Source: Prescottella equi
GTDB lineage: Bacteria; Actinomycetota; Actinomycetes; Mycobacteriales; Mycobacteriaceae
Assembly: GCF_002094305.1 (NCBI RefSeq)
Contig: NZ_LWTX01000001.1
Coordinates: 372,001-436,000, forward strand
Reading direction: 5' to 3'
Length of the DNA stretch: 64,000 nucleotides
Part shown: positions 22,301 through 30,555 of the stretch, piece after piece
Numbering within the stretch: position 1 is the stretch's first letter
Layout: every line of letters begins with the position of its first letter
Program-made: the position numbers and the translations under genes
Notes under the pieces: model-generated
The model's database searches: none
Told to the model about the DNA's origin: nothing
What the model saw: only the letters and a program-made list of their open reading frames with translations

Positions 22301-24071
22301 GACGACCGGCACCCCGCGAGCTGCGGTCGGCCAGCACTACGGTGCCGACGGCGGACTGCGCGGCATCGGCGCCGGCGCATGGATGCTGCCCTTCAGGAAG
22401 CGCGCCAACGGGATGCTCGACACCGCGCACATCGTCCAAGGGCAAGGGCAGGGCATCTTCGCTCAAACCCCACTGGGCAACGTCCAGTACGGCGAAGGTG
22501 AAACCGTCTGGGAGGCATACATCCCGGGCGCGCAATCGAAGCGCACGCGGTCTCTGGCGATCCTCAAGGAGACGGCACGCCGCTTTGGCTACGGCATCAT
22601 CAACAAGCGCGATGTCATGGCCGACGGAGGAATGCGCGTCGACCGATCGGCAGCGGAGGCATACGCCAAAGCCCACAACGGCGAAGGCTACGTCTACGGC
22701 GCACTTGATTGCTCCGGCTACCTGTCGGGCATCTACAGCAAGCTGACCGGCAAGAACGTCCGCTTCACCACCGCATCGGACTTCGCGGCGCTGGGATTCG
22801 TACCCGGCTACGACCCGAACGGGTTCTCCGTCGGCACCAACGGCGGCGTCGGAGAGAACGGCCACATGGCCGGCACCCTCTACGGCACCAACGTCGAATC
22901 GGCCAGTGGTGCCGGAATCCAGTATGGCGGCGGCGCTCAGGGTGCAACCGACTTCCCGGAGGTCTGGCACCTCCCGGAAGCGAGCACTGGCGGAGACAAT
23001 CCCGCCACCGCGTCCGGTGGTGGGCAGCAGGCTGACGGTCAGCGGGTGTTCGTCACCAACTGGCCTAGCGGCGCCGGGTTCGGTGGCGGCTCCGGCTCGT
23101 CGGGCGGTTCCACATCTCCGGGTGCAGGATCCGCACCGGCGCCGACCAGTTCGCCGGCGTCGAACCCGATCGCCGATGCTGTCGACGGCGTCCGGGCACT
23201 GCTCGAGCGCGGCGACTACACGTCCAGCCTCAGTCGGGTGGGCGTCGAAGAGGATGATCCTCGCGTCATCGCCGCTCTCGGGCTGCGGTCCCTGCTCGCC
23301 AATGGAGAGTTCACCCAGAACCTCCGTGACGCGTTCGGGGTGGAGGAGGACGACCCGCGCATCGTGCGATGGCTCGGGCTCCGCGCCGCGGCCAACGGCC
23401 AGTTCGACCAGAACGTCCGAGAGACCTTCGGTGTCGAGGAAGATGACCCGAGAGTCGCTGCAGCATTCGGCGTTCGATCGCTCCTGGCCGACGGGCAGTT
23501 CACCAGCAACCTCCGCGACGCTTTCGGTGTCGAAGAGGACGACCTGCGGGTGGCCGCAACCCTGGGCGTGCGATCGCTCCTCAAGGACGGCGACTTCACC
23601 GCCAACCTCCGGGACGCATTCCAGGTCGAGGAAGACGATCCCCGGGTCGTCGGACTGCTGGATCTCCGCAAGGCCATCGTCGACCGGTTCCCACACCTGC
23701 AGCCGATGGCGATCGAACCCGCAGCACCGGACGCTCCCGCGCCGACCGATCAAGCCGCCCGCGAGAACCCGTCCGAGGTCAAGCCCTACGAGGTGAAGAC
23801 CCCGCAGGAACGGATGGCGGAGTTGACGGAACAGGCCGGCCAAGAGTGGCTCGACTCGTTCGGGCTCAAGCCCGGCGGCGCGATCGGCGCCCTCATCGAC
23901 GCCGGCAAGGAGCCGGAGAACGTGCGGGCGCTCGAGCAGATGGTCGAAGTCCTCCGCGTCATCGCCGAGGACCCGCCCGTGCAGGTCGTCATCAACGCCA
24001 AGGACGGCGACGACGCCGTCCGCAAATGGCAGGAGTACATCGGCGGCAAGAGCCTGTCCTGGATCAAGTAG
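19314..24071 (+). CDS. Tape measure protein with peptidase domain and tandem repeats
   Basis: A 1,585-aa protein, the largest in the prophage; its length sets tail length. The N-terminal 600 residues have long helices and Ala/Gly-rich hydrophobic segments (AAIGVTAGAALGAAMF). Residues about 1110-1200 form an NlpC/P60-like peptidase: Cys1133 in ALDCSGYLSGIY and His1184 in NGHMAG are the likely catalytic pair. Five 31-32-residue repeats follow (separate entry), then a helical end. The peptidase could open the cell wall during DNA entry. GTG 19314 follows AGGAGG, which lies in the stop of the frameshift product. Confidence 0.93.
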   Translation: MSLNVGTLKAVLTLDDSEFNTRIQRVPQALTSLDQAVSQTGARVSGKLGQAGEQGGRQFGSKLSSAATSSASAAGDKAGQGFGQRFSSSLSSAVSNASQELQSKLGVSLPTSAAAIGVTAGAALGAAMFKGWNRLTSIENAQAKLSGLGNSAQDVAAIMQNAMAAVKGTAFGMDEAASTAAGAVAAGIKPGQDLQRTLTLVGDSATIAGMGMSEMGAIWNKVAASNKIQGDVIAQLNDAGIPIVQLLGKELGKTAEETINLASKGEIGFETFRAAMEKGLGGAAQKSGETVSGAFKNMGAAVSRFGALLAQPVFDRAGGVMGGITEGIDGAGKAVKAAQGAFDSIPAPVQSAVAVFAALKLASMALGTEMGQKLTSPVRNAASAIASSTGNISGNVGAWRNLSGELKQTAPALNAVQRNAMALSTGTGAIGKMGTAFMDAAAQAKRMPNVMGAAAASWQGAKSAASGLSNVLGGPLGIGIMAATALWVKHSNEVAKAKAQTEQIGAAVSDTATVLSSTGGKYSEAGQQAAAAALETIKLKDGTTSLGEALSRANVPLDQAAKGLAGMGDAAEKTREQLKDAHEQAADQMGLWDRIKQDFFDLDIRTPFSGPKRNDEYDTEYSDALAAYEKAQKAIKSKQDAIKREAEAGGFKLEVAVDGTVALDGMTESLKEFESNAKGAAAGVDILTGALNKLSDDQFTVHDAQAKLNESFRELKELSGTLGNVGLDGSGLIDTKTKEGATADKAARQAAEGYKELAASLYESGLRGQGLTDALRPQYDQFIELATGMLKSREQAEILAATLGMYPDDIQINLDVKNAANTKTLLDSIGDQFKGFDGTTSTITVKSLTDEAKTALEGVGFTVEQIPGTKEFTIVPNTKAAFDALDGLRGKYDGIPAVKPITIETPGYEGVMAGLEQLGIKVHSDNEKHIVIDDNSPEVRARLSELGIQTTTLPNGKVVITDNSVDIAGNIDRNLNGKTTTGSHTIYVNEVMSGTGTTGTPRAAVGQHYGADGGLRGIGAGAWMLPFRKRANGMLDTAHIVQGQGQGIFAQTPLGNVQYGEGETVWEAYIPGAQSKRTRSLAILKETARRFGYGIINKRDVMADGGMRVDRSAAEAYAKAHNGEGYVYGALDCSGYLSGIYSKLTGKNVRFTTASDFAALGFVPGYDPNGFSVGTNGGVGENGHMAGTLYGTNVESASGAGIQYGGGAQGATDFPEVWHLPEASTGGDNPATASGGGQQADGQRVFVTNWPSGAGFGGGSGSSGGSTSPGAGSAPAPTSSPASNPIADAVDGVRALLERGDYTSSLSRVGVEEDDPRVIAALGLRSLLANGEFTQNLRDAFGVEEDDPRIVRWLGLRAAANGQFDQNVRETFGVEEDDPRVAAAFGVRSLLADGQFTSNLRDAFGVEEDDLRVAATLGVRSLLKDGDFTANLRDAFQVEEDDPRVVGLLDLRKAIVDRFPHLQPMAIEPAAPDAPAPTDQAARENPSEVKPYEVKTPQERMAELTEQAGQEWLDSFGLKPGGAIGALIDAGKEPENVRALEQMVEVLRVIAEDPPVQVVINAKDGDDAVRKWQEYIGGKSLSWIK
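23190..23663 (+). repeat. Five tandem 31-32-residue repeats in the tape measure protein
   Basis: The unit is (V/L)RSLLxxGxFTxNLRDAFGVEEDDPRV with a short variable end. Copies are 31, 32, 31, 32 and 32 residues long. The most constant part is the VEEDDPRV segment, which is kept in all five except one Pro to Leu change. At DNA level the copies differ at many third positions, so they are old or have been shuffled. Each unit looks like two helices joined at a Gly turn. Confidence 0.9.
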
Positions 24072-24080
24072 GAGGCACAC

Positions 24081-24992
24081 GTGGGCGCAGCCCCCACCGT
24101 CGAGCTGGAGGGCGTGAACGGTCAGATGTTCACGCTCTCCGGCCCCGGCGCCGGCGCAGAAGGCGTCACTCTCAAGACCGATATCCAAGGGCTTTACGAC
24201 TCGCCCGTGAAGCCGATCTACAACTCGCACGCCTTCGAGAAGGGCTCAACGTACGGCGGCAAGCGATACCTCCAGCGCGACATCCAGTTCGGTGTCGGCG
24301 TTCTTGGCGCGGCCGGGTCCTGGGAGGAGTTGGACTCGGCGTGGCGGTTGGCGTTCGACTATGGCCGCACCGCCCGCCTGTGGGTGGAGACGGAGAGCTC
24401 ACGCCGCTACATCGACATCGCGCTCGCACGCGAGCCCGAAGTCAAGGACCCGTTCAAGGGTCATGCCCTCGGGTATACGCGGATCGTCATGCATTGCGTC
24501 GCGGCGGACCCGTACTGGTACGACAAGGTGGACACCTTCCCGTGGGCGTCGACGATCGACACCACGGGTGGGTCGACGGCGAACGGCACCATCGTCGTCC
24601 CGTTCGCGAATCCGACGCCGGATCCGATCTGGGCGCAGTGGATGGTGCAGGCGGCCACGGACGCCCGCTGGACCATCCCGGACTACAGCTTCGGCGACGA
24701 CCGCTACCGCCGCGCCACAGCCGATGCGAATCGGCGCATCGTCATGCCGAAGCTACTCGCCGCCGAGCATCTCTACGTCAACACCGACGAGGCCGCGAAG
24801 CATGAGCAGGTCCGATCGAACATCGACACCCAGATCTACCTGCGCATGAACGGAACCCAGTTCCTCTACCCGATCAAGTCGGGGCAGAAGCGAACCGAGT
24901 TCCAGGTGTCCGTCACCGGCGCACCCGCGGGTGTCGGCATCCAGCTACGACTCATCCGACCGTACTCACGACCATGGGGGTTGCGGCTGTGA
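24081..24992 (+). CDS. Distal tail protein (Dit-like)
   Basis: A 303-aa protein directly after the tape measure, the expected place of Dit. The N-terminal half (VELEGVNGQMFTLSGPG... GGKRYLQRDIQFGVGV...WEELDSAWRLAFDYGRTARLWVETESSRRYIDIAL) matches the Dit/minor-tail fold; the C-terminal half is beta-rich. It forms the ring joining tube and tip. The end overlaps the next gene by 4 bp. Confidence 0.82.
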   Translation: MGAAPTVELEGVNGQMFTLSGPGAGAEGVTLKTDIQGLYDSPVKPIYNSHAFEKGSTYGGKRYLQRDIQFGVGVLGAAGSWEELDSAWRLAFDYGRTARLWVETESSRRYIDIALAREPEVKDPFKGHALGYTRIVMHCVAADPYWYDKVDTFPWASTIDTTGGSTANGTIVVPFANPTPDPIWAQWMVQAATDARWTIPDYSFGDDRYRRATADANRRIVMPKLLAAEHLYVNTDEAAKHEQVRSNIDTQIYLRMNGTQFLYPIKSGQKRTEFQVSVTGAPAGVGIQLRLIRPYSRPWGLRL

Positions 24993-26632
24993 CCACTGTG
25001 CAGACCATCGACTTCGATGCCGTCTTCGAGCAGATCACCGCGAAGATCAAGACCGAGGCCGACGAGCGTCTCACCCCTCCGCTGATCCGTATCTGGGACG
25101 GCGACTGGAACCTGCGCGGCATCTGCAAGCGGGAGATCGGCGCCGAGTTCTCGTTCATCGACAACGAGACCGGCGTCGGCATGCTGGAGATGCCCGCCGA
25201 CTACTTCCTCTCGGAATGGCTGGCGGCTGCCGACGAGCGCCCCACCTCGAATGTGCACGTCACGATGGACAAGGACGGCGCCCGCTGGGGTGGCCGCATG
25301 TCCGAGCTGCAGGTCATCGACGATGAGCGTGGCCGGCGCGTGCGCGTGCTGTTCGAACACGACTACGAGGAACTTAAGCACATCCTCGCGTGGCCGAACC
25401 CGTTCATGCCGATCGGGTTCCAGTTCCCGAAGGTGTGGATGCAGTTCGGCCGGGCGCGCACCGCGCTCAAGACCACGCTGTACGTGAACCTGCATCGGCT
25501 CGAGAAGTCGCCGTCGTGGGTGGCTGGCAACCCCCTGACCGTCTCGGCGATGAACGCGGTCGGCGACTTGAACACGTGGTCGCAGGTCGTCAAGCCGGAC
25601 CTGACGCCGGACACCTCGGTGGGCGCGATTGTCAGATCGCGGATGAAGACCATTCACGAGGCGTCGCGTAAGCAGGTTGCCGACGGGCAGTTGTCATGGG
25701 AGCAGCGGCGATACCTGCAGGGCGATCCACCGCCCTGGCCGGGCGCGAACCTCCGGCACGGCACCCTCGTGTGGGACCTGATCGACAAGTCTGGCTGGAA
25801 CACTGGGACATCGTTCGGTGGCAGCATCTTCTCCGGGCTGATCCGCCAGTTCACCAGCATCGGCGCCGACGGGCTCGAAGAGTCCCTCGAAACGGTCGCC
25901 GACCCGAACGTGCCGGCCGCCTACTCGCAGCCGGGCGTGAAGGGCTCCGATCCGTCAATGCCCGCGGTGGTCTACCGCGAAGGCGAGTTCACTGGCATTC
26001 AGTCGTCGAGATACTCGCTCAAGCCCGCACGGGATCGGCAGATCGTTGCAGGTGGGAACTCGATGCCCATGGTCAACGAGACCATCGGCGCCGCGATCGA
26101 GATGGCCGGCGACCTGACCGCGATGATCCCCGGCGTCCCACCACTGGGTGGTGTCGCGAACGAGATCCTGCGGCCGCTATACACGGACGTCGTCCTCGCA
26201 TTCGGCAAGTGGGACAACATCACCCGCGCCCAACGCATGGGCTGGTCGCACTACCATGAGCGGTTCCAGGAAGGCGCCGACCGGGCATACACCATCGCCT
26301 GGCTACTGGCGATGCGCACCGGCCGATGGGAAACCCGCGAGCAGCACTCAGTCACCCTTGAAGTCGCCGACGGCGCTCCGTGGAAGATCGGCCAGAACGG
26401 ATTCGGCCACTACTTCCTTGGGGACCGCATCGGCTTCTCCCTGAAGGCGCCACTCGCCCCCGGCCGCATCATCGTCGAACGCGTCTCTGAGCTCACCCTC
26501 TCGTGGGATCGGGACACTACCCCGACGTGGCGGATTCAGGTCGGCCAGCGCAAGCACGAGGACCCCGTACTGAAGGCGTTCGAGCAGATGCAGGAGTTCA
26601 TGGGGCTCCTGCAGGACTTGGGAGTGATCTAG
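24989..26632 (+). CDS. Minor tail protein of the ReqiPepy6 Gp37-like type
   Basis: A 547-aa protein, start GTG 24989 in the Dit stop. It begins with strands (PLIRIWDGDWNLRGICKREIGAEFSFIDNETGVGMLEMP), then SEWLAAADERPTSNVHVTMDKDGARWGGRM and HDYEELKHILAWPNPFMPIGFQFP. This order is typical of the tail-hub (Tal-like) proteins of actinophages named after the Rhodococcus phage ReqiPepy6 Gp37. The C-terminus has GRIIVERVSELTLSWDR and a helix (DPVLKAFEQMQEFMGLLQDLG). It would form the baseplate hub. Confidence 0.82.
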   Translation: MTTVQTIDFDAVFEQITAKIKTEADERLTPPLIRIWDGDWNLRGICKREIGAEFSFIDNETGVGMLEMPADYFLSEWLAAADERPTSNVHVTMDKDGARWGGRMSELQVIDDERGRRVRVLFEHDYEELKHILAWPNPFMPIGFQFPKVWMQFGRARTALKTTLYVNLHRLEKSPSWVAGNPLTVSAMNAVGDLNTWSQVVKPDLTPDTSVGAIVRSRMKTIHEASRKQVADGQLSWEQRRYLQGDPPPWPGANLRHGTLVWDLIDKSGWNTGTSFGGSIFSGLIRQFTSIGADGLEESLETVADPNVPAAYSQPGVKGSDPSMPAVVYREGEFTGIQSSRYSLKPARDRQIVAGGNSMPMVNETIGAAIEMAGDLTAMIPGVPPLGGVANEILRPLYTDVVLAFGKWDNITRAQRMGWSHYHERFQEGADRAYTIAWLLAMRTGRWETREQHSVTLEVADGAPWKIGQNGFGHYFLGDRIGFSLKAPLAPGRIIVERVSELTLSWDRDTTPTWRIQVGQRKHEDPVLKAFEQMQEFMGLLQDLGVI

Positions 26633-27186
26633 TGCAATCGCGTATCCCCTTGCAGGCTATGTGCGACCAGTCGGACCCGAAGACGGCGTTCAAGTGGGCG
26701 CTCGTTGGGCTCCCCTGGGCGGGGCCGCAGAAGTTCACCCCGCCATCCGATCTGGCGGACGACTGGTCTGAGCATCTCTGGAAGCTCGGGTTCCGGCATC
26801 ACCCGGAGTTGCAGGAGTTGAAGCTGATCCCGCCGCCACGCGGGCAGCAGCACCCACAGAACGCGACGATGCAGTGGGTGGGGATCGACGAGCCGGAGCC
26901 GCCGCCGGTGGTGATCCCGGATGTCAGCTCGAAGGAGTACACCCGCAACGAGCAGGCGGCTATCGCGGAGCAGCTCTACCGCGACGGCGTGATCCCGACG
27001 CCAGAGCTGGAGCGAGACATGGCGTCCGTGGAGCGCACCTTCAACCCCGCGGACTACACGCCGTCGGAAGTGCGCGGCTACCTAATCGGCGCCGACGACC
27101 GCGAACGTGCCCGCGTCCTCGCGCTTGAGATGACCGGCAAGGCGCGCCCGCAAATCCTCAACGACCCCCGATGGAAGGGGATGTGA
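26632..27186 (+). CDS. Phage gene 29-like protein (DUF2744 type)
   Basis: A 184-aa protein; GTG 26632 overlaps the previous TAG. WALVGLPWAGPQKFTPPSDLADDWSEHLWKLGFRHHPELQ and PEPPPVVIPDVSSKEYTRNEQAAIAEQLYRDG fit the family known from mycobacteriophage gene 29, found beside tail-hub genes. The C-terminus (FNPADYTPSEVRGYLIGADDRERARVLALEMTGKARPQIL) is a helical module. Its role in the tail is unknown. Confidence 0.7.
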   Translation: MQSRIPLQAMCDQSDPKTAFKWALVGLPWAGPQKFTPPSDLADDWSEHLWKLGFRHHPELQELKLIPPPRGQQHPQNATMQWVGIDEPEPPPVVIPDVSSKEYTRNEQAAIAEQLYRDGVIPTPELERDMASVERTFNPADYTPSEVRGYLIGADDRERARVLALEMTGKARPQILNDPRWKGM

Positions 27187-27187
27187 C

Positions 27188-27940
27188 ATGACCCAGAAGC
27201 AACTGCCCTATGACCGCGGCATCGTCCGACAGGAGACGGGCTACTGGTGCGGACCCGCGTCCGCGCAGGTGGTCCTGAACTCGCGGGGCATCAACGTCGC
27301 AGAGGCGACCCTCGCTAGCGATATCGGTACGACCTGGAACGGCACCGACTTCATCGGGCTGATCGAGCGCGTGCTGGACCGCCGCGTACCCGAGGCGAAC
27401 TACACGTCGGTGTCGATGCCGAATGATCCGCCGACCGGCGCGCAGAAGGACCGCCTATGGCGCGACATCCTTCGCTCCGTGAACGCCGGCTGGGGCGTCA
27501 TCGTGAACATCGTTGCGCCGCCGAGTAACTACCCCCGCGGCGTGCACGGGTCCACATCACCCGCATACGGCGGCGGCACCGTCTACCACTACATGACGGT
27601 CATGGGCTACGACGACGTGGCCCGCGCCGTATGGATCGCCGATTCAGGCTTCAGCCCTTACGGCTACTGGATGAGCTTCGAGCAGCTCACCACCCTCATC
27701 CCACCGAAGGGCTACTGCTACGCGAACGTAGACGGCCCCGCACCCGCCCCAGGAGGAACCATGGAAGACGACAAGCTCACCGCCGTACACCAGAAGGTGA
27801 CCGGACGCTACAAGTCCCGTGTCCCTGGCAGCACCTACGAGGACGACATGCTCGGCTACATCCATCAGATCGACAGGGCGGTGTTCGAGCAGGGCCAGCA
27901 GCTCAAGCGCATCGAGGACCTCCTGAAGGGCGGCAAGTGA
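27188..27940 (+). CDS. lysA: Endolysin with C39-type peptidase domain
   Basis: A 250-aa protein. Residues 1-180 are a C39-like cysteine peptidase: Cys in GYWCGPASAQ (residue 20), His in VYHYMTVMGYDD (about 138), Asp in VWIADSGFSP (about 154). C39_2 domains occur at the N-terminus of many actinophage lysins and cut peptidoglycan cross-bridges or stems. The C-terminal 55 residues are a helical stretch with no known wall-binding motif. Holin-like genes follow immediately. Confidence 0.83.
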   Translation: MTQKQLPYDRGIVRQETGYWCGPASAQVVLNSRGINVAEATLASDIGTTWNGTDFIGLIERVLDRRVPEANYTSVSMPNDPPTGAQKDRLWRDILRSVNAGWGVIVNIVAPPSNYPRGVHGSTSPAYGGGTVYHYMTVMGYDDVARAVWIADSGFSPYGYWMSFEQLTTLIPPKGYCYANVDGPAPAPGGTMEDDKLTAVHQKVTGRYKSRVPGSTYEDDMLGYIHQIDRAVFEQGQQLKRIEDLLKGGK

Positions 27941-28212
27941 TGACCTCTCCCACTCAGGTAGCTCACCCGTGGCGGGCAGTGGCGCGCACCGTGTTCGCCG
28001 CAGTCGTCGGCCTCGCTTCCCTCATTCCGACAGTGATCCTTGCGTCCGGCGTCCCTCCGGAGGGCTTGGCGGCGCAGGCGGTCGCCGTGTGCGCAGCGAT
28101 CACTCGCGTCTTGGCCGACCCGCGAGTCAACCTGTTCATGACGCGGTTCCTGCCCTGGCTATCCGCGGCCCCCGGCGGCACTTCGGCTGGCCGGCATCGC
28201 GCCGATACCTGA
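27940..28212 (+). CDS. Holin-like membrane protein
   Basis: A 90-aa protein, ATG 27940 in the endolysin stop (TGATG). Two hydrophobic segments are seen, about residues 14-36 (ARTVFAAVVGLASLIPTVILASG) and 45-60, followed by a basic and Ser/Gly-rich tail. Size, topology and place next to the endolysin suit a class II holin, which makes the membrane holes that let the lysin reach the wall. Confidence 0.68.
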   Translation: MTSPTQVAHPWRAVARTVFAAVVGLASLIPTVILASGVPPEGLAAQAVAVCAAITRVLADPRVNLFMTRFLPWLSAAPGGTSAGRHRADT

Positions 28213-28239
28213 CCGCCCAGCCCTGGAAGGGGGCGGTCC

Positions 28240-28668
28240 GTGTACCGCAGAATCGCGGCCGCGGCGATCGGCATCTCGTCGATCGTGCGCGGCTCCTCTT
28301 ATCTCAGCCCACAACTTCCCGATAGCTCAGTGGCGCAACTCGCGTTCGTCGATGAAACGATCCCGCTGACCTGGTACGCGGTCGGGTGGATAGCGACCGG
28401 GTCGATCGCACTGTTCGCCGCGGCCTGGCCGCACCCCCGAATCCTGGGCGCCGCGTTCGGTGCCGGTATCGGATTCAACATGCTGTGGGCACTCAGCTTC
28501 ATGGCGTCGCAGGTATTCCTCGGCGTCCCACGGGCGTACGTGTCAGCTACCAGCTACCTCGTGATCGCGACCCTCATCTTCTGCGTGGCCGCACTCTCCG
28601 AACGGTTGAAGCTGCCGCCGGCGCCGAGGCTGGGGGGTGATCGATGTCGGGGTACCAAACAGCCCTAA
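28240..28668 (+). CDS. Four-span membrane protein of the lysis cassette
   Basis: A 142-aa protein, start GTG 28240. Hydrophobic segments lie near residues 5-25, 45-62 (YAVGWIATGSIALFAAAWP), 70-92 and 104-122. The tail is basic. Together with the neighbours it forms a set of three membrane proteins after the endolysin. Actinophages often carry a second, four-span holin-like protein here. Its role as holin or antiholin cannot be told from sequence. Confidence 0.62.
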   Translation: MYRRIAAAAIGISSIVRGSSYLSPQLPDSSVAQLAFVDETIPLTWYAVGWIATGSIALFAAAWPHPRILGAAFGAGIGFNMLWALSFMASQVFLGVPRAYVSATSYLVIATLIFCVAALSERLKLPPAPRLGGDRCRGTKQP

Positions 28669-29009
28669 TCGGCGTTGCCGCCCCCATCGTGGCAGCGCTG
28701 TTCACGTACCTGGGGACTCGGGTGAACCGCCAGTCTACGAAGGAATCGAACAACACCGAGGCGTGGGCGGAAATCCTCAAGGCCAACAACGAGCAGAACG
28801 CTCGCTTGAACGCGGAGATCCGCGAGGTTCGGACCGACCAGAACGAGCTCCGGGGGCGGGTCGAAGACCTCGAACGCAAGCTCGAACACGAGCAGCGCGT
28901 GCGCCGCGGCGCCTTCGACTACATCCGCATCCTGCTGCGCTGGATCGAAACCCACCTCCCTGGAGTGACCCCACCAGCCGCCCCTGAGCTTCTGAGAGAG
29001 GAGCTGTGA
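28644..29009 (+). CDS. Membrane-anchored coiled-coil protein
   Basis: A 121-aa protein that begins within the end of the previous gene. One N-terminal hydrophobic segment (TALIGVAAPIVAALFTYLGT) is followed by a coiled coil (KANNEQNARLNAEIREVRTDQNELRGRVEDLERKLEHEQRV split over about 45 residues) and a Pro-rich end. This is a common third member of actinophage lysis cassettes; it may modulate the holin or span the envelope. Confidence 0.62.
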   Translation: MSGYQTALIGVAAPIVAALFTYLGTRVNRQSTKESNNTEAWAEILKANNEQNARLNAEIREVRTDQNELRGRVEDLERKLEHEQRVRRGAFDYIRILLRWIETHLPGVTPPAAPELLREEL

Positions 29010-29010
29010 C

Positions 29011-29670
29011 GTGACCTATCCAGTCGGCCCAGCCCCCGACGGCGCGTATGTCGTCGGCTCCGACTACGGGCAGAGCTACGACGAAGCGAACGCGATGGCC
29101 CTCATGACCGGCGGCGTAAAGGGCGCCTTCAGCGGCGCGCAGGATCAGTTCAAGGACCAGTTCAAGGTATTCACCGATGGGCAGTTGGCACTGAACCAAC
29201 GGACCGACTTACTGTCCCCACTGCTCGACTTCGGGTCCGCCTATATGAACACCAACCAGGGGTTTAACCAGACCGGCCAGTGCTCGTTCTCGAACCAGAT
29301 CGGCCCCATGCAGGGATGCCGCCTATCTGGCGGGCGGATCATCCTCGACGACAAGGGTCTCTGGGATATCCGCTGCCAACTCTGGTTCGACTTCATCAAC
29401 ATCCTCACCGGCACCATCGAGTGGCAGATTCGCGTACTCACCCCCTCGGGGAATGTGTTCTCGCAGACCCGCGCCAAGCTAAATGACAGCGAGGCGGTCT
29501 CCTCGACGAACATCTGCTCGGTGGTGGTGCCGGCACCCGGCTACCAAGTACAGGCATGGGTGTCGTACATCGCGGCATTCCGGGGAATCCTCGGCGGCCC
29601 CGATCGCAACCGGCTGACAGTCCAGCACATCTCCCGTGACACCTCCACGGGCAACACGGGGCAGGGGTAA
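29011..29670 (+). CDS. Minor tail protein
   Basis: A 219-aa protein starting GTG 29011. The N-terminal 60 residues are helical and may trimerise (GAQDQFKDQFKVFTDGQLALNQRTDLLSP). The remainder is a jelly-roll-like beta domain (LWDIRCQLWFDFINILTGTIEWQIRVLTPSGNVFSQT), seen in tail tip and receptor-binding proteins. It starts the fibre block that follows the lysis cassette. Confidence 0.65.
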   Translation: MTYPVGPAPDGAYVVGSDYGQSYDEANAMALMTGGVKGAFSGAQDQFKDQFKVFTDGQLALNQRTDLLSPLLDFGSAYMNTNQGFNQTGQCSFSNQIGPMQGCRLSGGRIILDDKGLWDIRCQLWFDFINILTGTIEWQIRVLTPSGNVFSQTRAKLNDSEAVSSTNICSVVVPAPGYQVQAWVSYIAAFRGILGGPDRNRLTVQHISRDTSTGNTGQG

Positions 29671-29672
29671 CG

Positions 29673-30086
29673 ATGACCATCCTTACTGGAACCGTCCGCG
29701 ATATCGGCGCCTACGACGACCTGACCGTCTTCAAGTTCGCCACCCCCGTCGTCCGGGAGGATGACAGCGGCGACGGCATCATCACGACGCGCAAGGTGCG
29801 ATGTCAGGCGAACGCCGGCGTGCTCACCACCCCCGACCTCGAGCCGGGTATCGCCATCCTCACCATCCAAGGCGACCCGCATCCGTACCAGATCACCGTC
29901 CCAGACTCTCCGACGCCGGTGCAGCTGTGGCCGCTCATTCAGGCCGCCACGCCGCCCGATCCCGGGTCGTGGACCACGGGCTACATCTCCAACGCCGGCG
30001 GTATCGCACGCGCCCAGGCGGTCCCACTCACCGCGTACCCCGGAATGGTGAAGGATCCCGAAACCTTCTACGTCATCTTCGAGTAA
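29673..30086 (+). CDS. Probable tail-fibre-associated protein
   Basis: A 137-aa, almost purely beta protein: ILTGTVRDIGAYDDLTVFKFATPVVRED, TTRKVRCQANAGVLTTPDLEPGIAILTIQG. The N-terminal pattern resembles small fibre-attachment domains of actinophages. It lies between two probable tail proteins. No catalytic motif is seen. Confidence 0.58.
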   Translation: MTILTGTVRDIGAYDDLTVFKFATPVVREDDSGDGIITTRKVRCQANAGVLTTPDLEPGIAILTIQGDPHPYQITVPDSPTPVQLWPLIQAATPPDPGSWTTGYISNAGGIARAQAVPLTAYPGMVKDPETFYVIFE

Positions 30087-30102
30087 CCACCAGGAGTCCC
30101 AC

Positions 30103-30540
30103 ATGGCCCACATCGGAAAGTTCTACGGCAGCTTCCTTCTCAGCGCCATGAACAAGGAAGTCGACCTCGACAGCGACACCCTCAAGGTGATGCTGTGCAC
30201 CTCGGCATACACTCCGAACCAGGACACGCACCGCTACAAGTCGTCGATCACAGGCGAGGTGTCCGGCTCCGGATACACCGCGGGTGGCGTCACCCTCACG
30301 GGCGTCACCGTCACCTACGACGCGGCGACCAACACCCTCAAGCTTGACGCCGACGACGCCTCGTGGCCGGCAGCGACAATCACCGCACGCCATGCGGTCA
30401 TCTACGACAGCACCCCCGGATCGGATGCAACCCGACCGCTGATCGGGTACACCACGTTCGACCAGGACATCTCGTCCACGGCCGCAGCGTTCCAGCTGAT
30501 CTGGGACCCCGCCGGCATCTGCACGATGACCGTTTCCTAA
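30103..30540 (+). CDS. Minor tail / receptor-binding-like protein
   Basis: A 145-aa beta-rich protein with CAGGAGTCCC before the ATG. VDLDSDTLKVMLCTSAYTPNQDTHRYKSSI and SGSGYTAGGVTLTGVTVTYD are the signature of a widespread small phage tail protein family in which these strands form a compact barrel. It is likely a virion component in the tail tip. Confidence 0.68.
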   Translation: MAHIGKFYGSFLLSAMNKEVDLDSDTLKVMLCTSAYTPNQDTHRYKSSITGEVSGSGYTAGGVTLTGVTVTYDAATNTLKLDADDASWPAATITARHAVIYDSTPGSDATRPLIGYTTFDQDISSTAAAFQLIWDPAGICTMTVS

Positions 30541-30555
30541 CTTCGGGAGGTAGCC

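Noticed and set aside
23190-23663. CRISPR-like direct repeats
   Set aside because: The repeats are coding, in frame, without spacers and differ at third codon positions; they are protein repeats of the tape measure.
21591-24230. Long leftward open frame opposite the tape measure gene
   Set aside because: Low-complexity Val/Asp/Arg/Gly composition with no domain; it mirrors the well-supported gene on the other strand and is a high-GC artefact.
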